This document shows, piece by piece, positions 51,401 through 57,825 of a stretch of 64,000 nucleotides of DNA. Position 1 is the first letter of the stretch. Each line of letters begins with the position of its first letter. The notes below the pieces were generated by a model. It searched no databases. It saw nothing but the letters and a program-made list of their open reading frames with translations, and was not told where the DNA came from. Position numbers and translations under genes: made by a program. The stretch comes from Eutreptiella sp. 'Long Island Sound 2002' (lineage: Eukaryota; Euglenozoa; Euglenophyceae; Eutreptiales; Eutreptiaceae): assembly GCA_964036045.1 (NCBI GenBank), contig OZ038381.1:119342343-119406342 (forward strand). Direction: 5' to 3'.

Positions 51401-52027
51401 AGTTGGGGTTGGGGACTCGCAATCCACGCTTTGTTGCGTGGCCCCTTGAGTTGGGGTTAGGGACTCGCAGTCCACGCTTTGTTGTCTGGCCCCTTGAGTT
51501 GGGGTTAGGGACTTGCAATCCACGCTTTGTTGCGTGGCCCCTTGAATTGGGGTTTGGGACTCGCAATCCACGCTTTGTTGCGTGGCCCCTTTAGTTGGGG
51601 TTGGGGACTCGCAATCCACGCTTTGTTGCGTGGCCCCTTGAGTTGGGGTTAGGGACTCGCAATCCACGCTTTGTTGTGTGCCCCCTTGAGTTGGGGTTAG
51701 GGACTCGCAATCCACGCTTTGTTGCATGGCCCCTTGAGTTGGGGTTAGGGACTCGCAATCCACGCTTTGTTGTGTGGCCCCTTGAGTTGGGGTTAGGGAC
51801 TTGCAATCCACGCTTTGTTGTGAGGCCCCTTGAGTTGGGGTTAGGGACTCGCAATCCACGCTTTGTCGTGTGGCCCCTTGAGTTGGGGTTAGGGGCTCGC
51901 AATCCACGCTTTGTTGCGTGGCCCCTTGAGTTGGGGTTAGGGACTCACAATCCACGCTTTGTTGCGTGGCCCCTTGAGTTGGGTTTAGGGACTCACAATC
52001 CACGCTTTGTTGCGTGGCCCCTTGAGT
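48420..52027 (+). repeat. Right-hand end of the satellite, 1,288-bp repeat and abrupt edge
   Basis: Units with the 2-bp deletion (CCACCTTGTTG) recur at about 48419, 48513, 48751, 48988, 49421, 49898, 50088, 50421 and 50708. The string starting at about 49443 recurs at about 50731, 1,288 bp on (27 monomers minus 8 bp). Monomers next to the edge are not visibly more degenerate than those inside. The final unit is cut within its last part after CCCCTTGAGT at 52027. Confidence 0.8.
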
Positions 52028-52116
52028 CTCAACAATATACGCTAGAGGCACGCCATTTGAGGTATGTTTACTTAGAATCTTACGTCACAGATACTGCCGA
52101 GATTGTTGTGTCTTAA
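52023..52116 (+). other. Open frame running out of the array into unique DNA
   Basis: The frame that reads GLGTRNPRFVAWPLEL through the satellite continues across the edge without a stop. It adds about 30 non-repeat residues, including LEARHLRYVYLESYVTDTAE, before a TAA at 52114-52116. The extension has ordinary amino-acid composition and could be a remnant of an older exon truncated by the array, or chance. No start codon or splice acceptor assigns it to a gene. I do not recognise the peptide. Confidence 0.25.
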
Positions 52117-52158
52117 TAGTGGCTCACCCAGACACCTTTGAGTGCGGACTAGGATGTT

Positions 52159-53246
52159 ATGGGTGTGGCGTGGGTTGTGCGGCACACATTGTGGAATGCG
52201 TCATTGGCGCCCCGGGGTCGCAGGAAGGTGTTGGCTGAGTCATGGGCGCTGCGTACTTTGGAAGCAACGTCCATTGATATGGTGTATGCTCCTCCCTTGC
52301 TTGCAGCGCACATATATAATGTACACAATGAACATTGGGTGCCGCGCTTGTCGTTGGTTTCTCCAACACACACTTTCTTGTGCCTCGTGTTCGATCTGCT
52401 ATGTAACAGGCAGTACATAGTGGGTGCAAACACCGAGGAGTTGGCCATAGTCAACCTCATTGCCGAACGAGAAGCCATTGAACCAAGGCTGCAGAAGAGG
52501 TGGGACAGGTTTTTGGGTGAGTATGGCAGTGTAGGTTTTGCTATAGTCCCCCTCTTCTCCACCTTCCTACATCAAGAAGACAGTGCTGCCACCTTGCCTG
52601 CCTTCTGATGCTGCATTGCCTTTTGTCTAGGCGTGTTGTGAACGGTAGCATCCAACTTCCACAAGACAGATTGTGGTTGTTGCGTGAGATTGCACAAGCA
52701 GCTTTGCACTATCGCGATTCTGCGCATGCCTCCCCTATTGAGACCACGCCCAGTTGGGCCTTGGCACGGATGTATGCTAGGCCCTATTGTTCACCCAGCC
52801 ATTTGTCGTGCTGTTTTTTGCGGCGACACAGTCCACATCACGTGCCCTGAATGTGGAGTTTATCAATGTGCCCTGCATGCTTCCATTTTGTGTCCCTCGG
52901 AGATATGTGTGGCATTGCGCAACTGGGGATTGCAATTTGCTGCCACATTGGCATGCATTGTATTGGCATTCGCGTCGCGTGACCGGCTTGTGGTTGACAA
53001 GCCGCCTTCTGTAGATGAGGTCCGTCCAAAGGTGGTGATCTATGATAAGGAATTTTTTGTTCCAGAGCATTACCCCAAAGATGCCTCTAACTTCAATATG
53101 ACAAAAAATTGATTGAAGAGTTGGATACGAAGACCACAGACGTGCTTCGCAACATGTGCAAGCACAATCCTCCCTCAGCACAACCCACGTACAAAGATAA
53201 GAAGGCAGACCTCATCTACAAGCGTGTGTTTTGCGACTTCATATAA
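52159..53246 (+). pseudogene. Unrecognised protein-like gene, broken or intron-containing
   Basis: Four consecutive segments look coding but lie in shifting frames. Segment one starts with ATG at 52159 and contains VGANTEELAIVNLIAEREAI. Segment two, from about 52631, contains LPQDRLWLLREIAQAALHYR. Segment three, about 52780-53102, contains GDTVHITCPECGVYQCALHA (a CxxC plus further Cys and His, zinc-ribbon-like) and VRPKVVIYDKEFFVPEHYPK. Segment four, 53103-53246, contains LIEELDTKTTDVLRNMCKHN and ends DLIYKRVFCDFI at a TAA. A frame-consistent intron could join segments one and two. The step from two to three has no obvious intron. The step from three to four is at a run of six A's, where a one-base length change would restore the frame, so a pseudogene or an assembly homopolymer error are both possible. 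I recognise no family; the function is unknown. It is the only credible multi-segment gene candidate in the window. Confidence 0.4.
52509..52630 (+). other. Candidate intron inside the broken gene
   Basis: The acceptor side is strong: a pyrimidine-rich run, GCCTTTTGTCTAG, ends at 52630. The donor that keeps the frame is CAG followed by GTTTTTGG, giving an intron of 122 bp. A better-looking donor, GTGAGTATGG at 52517, lies eight bases downstream but would put the following exon out of frame (an in-frame TGA appears at once). The in-frame stop at 52606-52608 falls within the proposed intron, which supports its removal. RNA evidence is needed to choose. Confidence 0.35.
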
Positions 53247-53368
53247 AGCACACGTGCTCGCACCTTAGATATGTATATATATATTTATGATATAAAGGCT
53301 CCTTCTTTTCTTGAGTCTCATTTTGTTTTTGCTGACCTTGCAATACATGGTTTTGGCCCGGGTGGGGC

Positions 53369-53386
53369 GCCACTTACACAAGTGGC
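53369..53386. other. Perfect 7-bp hairpin
   Basis: GCCACTT and AAGTGGC pair perfectly around a four-base loop, ACAC. It lies about 120 bases downstream of the end of the broken gene. It is not followed by a T run, so it is not a bacterial-type terminator. Its role, if any, is unknown. Confidence 0.5.
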
Positions 53387-53576
53387 CTGGAATCGACAAG
53401 GGGGCACCATGCCCTTAAACTCAAATACCACCTACCGTTGACCCCCCTCCCCCATCAACTTTTTTTTGTTCAAATTCAAGCCCAAATTTGTGACTACCTA
53501 GTAACCTAGTAAGGAAAATTTTTTTAAATTTTGGCTTTTTTTGGCGAGTAAAAAAACACTTTAAAAATTTTTTCCA

Positions 53577-53631
53577 CTAGGTTTTACTACATTTTACTAG
53601 GTTTTACTATGGCGCATACTAGGTTTTACCA
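53577..53631 (+). repeat. Three short direct repeats, ACTAGGTTTTAC
   Basis: The 12-mer ACTAGGTTTTAC appears three times within about 55 bases, near 53577, 53596 and 53619, with spacers of differing length. An ACCTAGTAA motif lies about 80 bases upstream. The unit recalls simple telomere-like T/G-rich repeats but does not form a regular array. Confidence 0.6.
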
Positions 53632-54347
53632 AATGCCCGGTTGGACTGCAGGGTTTTGACCGTCCAGAAGCTCTGACCCCCAGCCCCCCACATGGGGCGG
53701 GTGCAGGTTCCCCTAACCCTCACCGCACCCATTGATGCAGAAGCTCCAGCACGCACACAAGGTGCAGGATTCCCCGGCCACGCCCCATTCCCGGAACACT
53801 GGCGGCAACCTGTGGCACGGCGCCAGGACGTTTGTGCAGGTTGCATGCAAGGGCACGTTATATTTTGGCCTACTTTTCCATCCGTCCCTTGAAGCGGCGG
53901 TAGTGCATCGGCTGAATACTTCAAAGCAGCTTCAGCCCTTAACAGGGCTGGTGTTCACGCTACGCTTCCGGCAGCAGTTGAGTTATCGCCTGCACTGGGT
54001 ACCGACCGCGTGGCCTGTCGGTACTGTTGGCCCAGGACCCCGTTGCATTCAGCCCTCATTAAAAAAAACTTGGTTCCTAACCTCACCCGTACTAAGTATC
54101 ACGGCCTGTGTCACAGTGCATATCTGTAGGACCCTGTGATGCATTTATGGTTCTACAGGCGTATGGAGGGTATGTGAAGGAGGCCTGGAGATTGTGCGCT
54201 GCCTGTCAGAGATTTTGTGCCGTCTTTGCAGCCTAGAGCCATCGGCAATATCATGGACGTCTGCCTTTTTAGCCCCACAGCCCCTGCAGCGAAACGTGGA
54301 CAAATCGATGGACAGATGTGCCATTGTGATACCCCGGATGTGTTCGA

Positions 54348-54512
54348 ATGCATCTCTTTGTGTTGCCGCAGGAGTACAAGACGCGCTTCTGCCTAAGTGA
54401 TTGCAGCGAGACCGCGGCTTTGAGACAGGAGATCCGGGACCTGGAGTCCGAGCAGCGGCAGACATCCCTCCAATTGAAGCAACACGCATTGGAAAAGAGC
54501 CAGGCACGTTGA
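54348..54512 (+). CDS. 54-codon frame with charged helix, possible exon
   Basis: An ATG at 54348 opens a 54-codon frame ending at TGA 54510-54512. It contains QEYKTRFCLSDCSETAALRQ followed by EIRDLESEQRQTSLQLKQHA. The second part has spaced Leu/Ile with many Glu, Arg and Gln, as in coiled-coil helices. The frame is also preceded by a good 3' splice context, a T-rich run then GCCGCAG ending at 54371, so the true coding part may begin after it as a terminal exon. Composition looks more protein-like than other frames nearby. I do not recognise a family. A 201-codon open frame lies on the opposite strand (54145-54750); it lacks recognisable features and I consider it less likely. Confidence 0.35.
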   Translation: MHLFVLPQEYKTRFCLSDCSETAALRQEIRDLESEQRQTSLQLKQHALEKSQAR

Positions 54513-54513
54513 G

Positions 54514-54981
54514 ATGGGCCGGTGCCTCTGCGCTGGGGAAACGCAGCATCGAATTCCCTGGCTTTTTTTTTTTGCCTCGGGAACAACTGATGATGGTCAC
54601 GTTGCCTCTGCCAGTTGGGTTCGGCACGGCCGCCATTTTGGAATTGTTCATTTTGATCTTTTCTTTTCGTGCAACGGGTCCAGCAGTGGCAGTGTAGGCA
54701 CCCCTTTCAGCCGTTGCCCCTTCTGCAAACTCTTTTACGGCAGCATCCAACCCGAGCCATCCGCAGGGCCTTTAGGTATTTCAGGACGACTGTGGCAGGT
54801 GCTTACGGATATTTGTAGCGACCTGAGTGTTGGAGAGGATTGTGGTGGTGGGTGGAGGTTGGCAAGGGCCGTGCATTGCTGTTTCGCGGTGTTTCGGATG
54901 CATAATTTTGAGGGTTGCGCCGGGTTGTTCTGTGAGGAGCCTGCGGTTTGTAGACGTATTTCAAAGGATGTTGAGGGTTGA
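54514..54981 (+). CDS. Unrecognised 155-codon open frame
   Basis: The ATG at 54514 lies immediately after the stop of the preceding small frame. The C-terminal half contains TPFSRCPFCKLFYGSIQPEP and LWQVLTDICSDLSVGEDC, with CPFC as a possible zinc-binding pair. The N-terminal half runs over a poly-T tract coding for consecutive Phe and looks non-coding. No family is recognised, there is no partner motif for CPFC, and no transcription signal is evident. It could be part of a decayed gene continuing from the 54348 frame, or chance. Confidence 0.15.
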   Translation: MGRCLCAGETQHRIPWLFFFASGTTDDGHVASASWVRHGRHFGIVHFDLFFSCNGSSSGSVGTPFSRCPFCKLFYGSIQPEPSAGPLGISGRLWQVLTDICSDLSVGEDCGGGWRLARAVHCCFAVFRMHNFEGCAGLFCEEPAVCRRISKDVEG

Positions 54982-55836
54982 GGCATTTCTCGATCGAAAC
55001 GCTGCAGCGTCGTCAGAGGTGGAACAGAACAGGCGGTACGGCCATTTTGGGAGGCTTTGGAAGGGGGGTAAGTGGTGGCTTGGACACAACATGGGCAGCA
55101 TTCCTCGGTGGTCTTGCAAAGGCGACTTTCGCGTTTCGAGATCCTTCGGAGGATGGGATGGCCAAAGGGCACCTTTTTTGTCCCTGTTGCTTGGCAACTC
55201 GAGACGCCACCCCTGGAATCACGGCAAGTTGAGATTTTGACAGGTTTGGCATTTCCAAGCAATTCCTGATCTAGGGATCTGACGATAGGCCCGGAATATC
55301 GAGGGTTGTTGAGGCGTGTACGGTCCTCCAAAACCTCTACTAATCCCCAGCGACCGTCCACACCTTGCCACAATCTTTCACAATTTGCCGCAATCTTCTG
55401 CAGCTTTCACCCAGAGGAGGGGAGTTGGCAGATCACCCCCTCCCCATTGGTCAAATGTTTGGACCATGCCAAAACAAACCCTGTGCGGATCCCAAAGTGT
55501 CGAAGCGTTCCCACTCTTCGTGTGCGCTTAATCACTGTATCTCCTCAAGTCAGCTACAGTCGAAATCAAGTGGTGGGTCAAGGCCCAGTGTTGTGCGTTG
55601 ACTGTGCAGGGGTGCCATATTTTGGAAAATGCCTTGAAGTACCCACTACAGCAAATGAATTTACCTTCACTATACCCTGCAAAGCATTCAAACTGAATGC
55701 CAAGGTGCAAAATGCCAATCCTCTTTCCCACATATTGCAGTAACATACAGCTCCATTTGTCATGAAACAGCCACACATTTTGAGGCCAATGACAAAGCCT
55801 TTTCTTCCATGATGAAAGAAAATACAACGGATAAAA
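54982..55836. other. Low-copy stretch, no confident gene
   Basis: Open frames occur on both strands. The longest are 145 codons at 55306-55743 (+), which opens at TTG rather than ATG, and 212 codons at 54735-55373 (-). Neither shows a recognisable motif or start context. The + frame contains VLCVDCAGVPYFGKCLEVPT, which looks mildly protein-like. I see no RNA gene or regulatory element. The stretch ends where the repeat cluster begins. Confidence 0.4.
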
Positions 55837-56926
55837 CAAGCAACAAGCACGTCTCCATGCCGTTTTGCCCATTGCTCTGTGCCAACGCTTCGGATCTTTT
55901 GCCCATGTAGCCATCCTAGAGCCTAGGTCGTGCCCTTGCCAAATCCAAGTTTTGAGCCAAAAACTCACCGGTGGCGCCCCGGGGCGGGGGCGCCAAGTTG
56001 GGAGGTGTCCTCCCAAATCTGTGCAGTTTTGGGCCAAAAACAGCCATTGTTCGCCCAAAAGAGCCCCCAAACCCAGGCGAAACGGCCAAACGATGGCAAA
56101 CGGTTCCTACACTGCACGTGCGCCTCGATTGCTCCGTGAACAAGAGCCCTTTCTTGCCCTCTAGCTCCACGATATGTCCGAGAAACGGCCCAAAAATGGC
56201 CAAAAATGGCCTGAATGTGCGCTCTTTGTGTCAAACACGCCGGTAACCAAGCACGGGCCGTATCTTGGGCTATGAGGCTGGAAACCGAATTCCGAGGGCA
56301 CCTATTCCACCCGCAACCCCCCACTTTTTGTGGTTTCCAAGCTTGAGAATCGCCCAACGAGACGCCTAGACCCGTCACTTGGTGGAGCCGGATGGCAGCG
56401 CAGCCCGCGCACAGTTGGGGCCAACGGTGGGTCCACTGGAGTCCCCGGGGCGAAAAAAATGATTTGTTTTCAAAATTGTTCCTAGACCACTTGGGATGCT
56501 CAAACAAGTGTTTTTAGGCCATTTTGAGCCCGTGGTGGCCCGTTTTCGCCCTCCCAAAATCCCAAAATGCCTTGAAAATGGGCCATTGTGGGACCAAAAA
56601 TGGGTCAAAAATGGGTCAAAACCGCTTTTTTCCAAAAGTGAACCTGGACCGTATGGGATGCTCAAACAAGTGTTTTTAGCCCATTTTGAGCCCGCGGTCA
56701 CGCGTTTTGGCCCATGGAAAATCCAAAAATGCCTTGAAAATGGGCTGGTTTGGGACCAAAAATGGGTCAAAAATGGGTCAAAACAATGTTTTTCCAGAAG
56801 TGATCCTGGACCATTGGGGGTGCTCAAACAAGTGTTTTCAGGCCGTTTTGAGCCCGTGGTGGCGCGTTTTGGGCCATGCAAAATCCCATATGCCTTGAAA
56901 ATGGGCCGTTGTGGGACCAAAAATGG
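55837..56926 (-). mobile_element. TIR-element copy E1, truncated at both ends
   Basis: In minus orientation it begins at a CAAGCAACAAGCACGTCTCC run and follows the conserved module (AGCCATCCTAGAGCCTAGG near 55911, then ACTCACCGGTGGCG, ending near 56460 with CGCCCC-type sequence). Three 162-bp repeat units then start at 56495, 56657 and 56819. The terminal inverted repeat of the right end is missing, and the other end is fused to copy E2 at about 56927. There is no coding capacity I can defend. Confidence 0.75.
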
Positions 56927-57097
56927 ATTTGGATTTGGATTTGGATTTGGCAAGGGCACCACCTAGGCTCCAAGATGGCTACATAGGCAAAAGATCCGAA
57001 GCGTTGGGACGGAGCAATGGGCAAAACGGCATGGCAACGTGCTTGTTCCTTGTTGCTTGTTGTTGTTGCTTGTTAGCTAAATTTAAGGGGAGAGGGG
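56927..57097 (+). mobile_element. E2: right-end fragment of the same element
   Basis: This fragment begins at a triplicated GGATTT motif and contains the conserved GGCAAGGGCACCACCTAGG segment. A CTTGTTGTTGTTGCTTGTTAGC run follows, and then TTTAAGGGGAGAGGGG. The last four bases of the terminal repeat (TGTA) are absent, and the sequence passes directly into ACCCACCGTTGG, the interior of the next copy. Confidence 0.75.
56932..57076 (+). repeat. Direct GGATTT triplet and GTTGCTTGTT tract
   Basis: Three GGATTT copies sit at the E1/E2 junction near 56932-56950. A CTTGTTGCTTGTTGTTGTTGC tract at about 57045-57075 is the simple-sequence tail that precedes every right end in the family. Comparable tails lie at about 57700-57737, 59508-59545 and 63460-63505, and inverted ones at about 59617-59637 and 60488-60532. 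Confidence 0.7.
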
Positions 57098-57765
57098 ACC
57101 CACCGTTGGCCCCAACTGTGCGCGGGCTGTGCTGCCATCCGGCTCCACCAAGTGACCACTGGTACGGGGGTCCAGGCGTCTCGTTGGGCGATTCTCAAGC
57201 TTGGAAACCACAAAAAGTTGGGGGGCTGCGGGTGGAATAGGTGCCCTCGGAATTCGATTTTGAGCCTCATAGCCCAAGATACGGCCCGTACTTGGTTTCG
57301 GGCCTGTTTGACACAAAGAGCTCACATTCAGGCCATTTTTGGTCATTTTTGGGCCGTTTCTCGGACGTATGGTTGAGATAGAGGGCAAGAAAGGGCTCTT
57401 GTTCACGGAGCAATCGAGGCGCACGTGGGGTGTAGCAACCGTTTGCCTTCTTTTGGCCGCTTTGCCTGGGTTTCGGGGCCGTTTTGGGCCAAAAAAGACT
57501 GTTTTGGGGCCCAAAACTGTGCAGTTTTGGGAGGACACCTCCCGATATGCCCCCCCCCCCCCCCCGGGGCGCCACCGGTGAGTTTTTGGCTCCAAACTTG
57601 GATTTGGCAAGGGCACCACCTAGGCTCTAGGATGGCTAGAGTAGAGTAGAGCCCGGAACAATGAGGCGGAGCAATGGCCCAACCGGAAAGGAGAAGGACT
57701 TGTTGTTGCTTGTTGCTTGTTGTTGCTTGTTGCTTGTACGCTAGATTTCAGGGGAGAGGGGTGTA
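57098..57765 (+). mobile_element. E3: element copy lacking its left end
   Basis: It enters the conserved module at ACCCACCGTTGG and continues through AAAGTTGGGGGGCTGCGGG, a CCACCGGTGAG site near 57579 and CCACCTAGGCTCTAGGATGG. It ends with an intact right terminal repeat, GGGGAGAGGGGTGTA, at 57751-57765. A run of 16 C's lies at 57550-57565. The left terminal repeat and the 162-bp units are absent. In opposite orientation to E1, its module forms a long inverted repeat with that of E1. Confidence 0.8.
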
Positions 57766-57768
57766 GTG

Positions 57769-57773
<5 letters not shown>

Positions 57774-57804
<31 letters not shown>
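57774..57804. repeat. (TG)n microsatellite between two element ends
   Basis: About fifteen TG dinucleotides lie between ATA-rich flanks. They occupy most of the gap between the right end of E3 (57765) and the left end of E4 (57826). Confidence 0.95.
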
Positions 57805-57806
<2 letters not shown>

Positions 57807-57825
57807 ATATATATATCCTCCAATA

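Larger units (their letters stand above)
1..52027 (+). repeat. 48-bp satellite array, about 1,080 monomers, higher-order structure
   Basis: Seen directly: uninterrupted head-to-tail copies of a 48-bp unit from the first base to 52027, all in one orientation. The unit is TTGGGGTTAGGG, then ACTCGCAATCCACGC, then TTTGTTGCGTGG, then CCCCTTGAG. The consensus has 16 G, 12 C, 14 T and 6 A. Most copies differ from the consensus at only a few sites, chiefly the three CpG dinucleotides. A minority carry 1-bp or 2-bp deletions. No foreign insertion interrupts the array. The left end is outside the window and the right end is abrupt. Inference: a nuclear satellite, perhaps subtelomeric or heterochromatic; function unknown. 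Confidence 0.99.
53247..54347. other. Low-copy stretch without a recognisable gene
   Basis: This contains an AT-rich patch at about 53270-53300, a small perfect hairpin, a T- and A-rich stretch at about 53460-53640 with short direct repeats, and more G+C-rich DNA from about 53640. Open frames of 60-135 codons exist on both strands in 53619-54139 but show no recognisable motif and overlap each other. No tRNA, rRNA or promoter element could be supported. Confidence 0.5.

Noticed and set aside
1-52027. CRISPR array
   Set aside because: The repeats are contiguous 48-bp copies with no unique spacers, no cas genes are present, and the context is eukaryotic.
1-52027. True telomere
   Set aside because: TTAGGG occurs once per 48-bp unit within unrelated sequence rather than as pure hexamer repeats.
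1-52027. Pol III A-box/B-box or tRNA-derived monomer
   Set aside because: TGGC..AGTTGG and TCGCAATCC vaguely resemble the boxes, but spacing and inserted bases do not fit, and no tRNA fold is possible in 48 bp.
50405-52051. Minus-strand gene starting just outside the array and reading MPLAYIVE
   Set aside because: The first codon is GTG, not ATG, and the rest is satellite. There is no evidence for initiation there.
53369-53386. Rho-independent terminator
   Set aside because: The hairpin is not followed by a T run and the DNA is eukaryotic.
54735-55373. 212-codon minus-strand gene
   Set aside because: It has no recognisable motif, its composition is like the overlapping frames, and it has no start or splice support.
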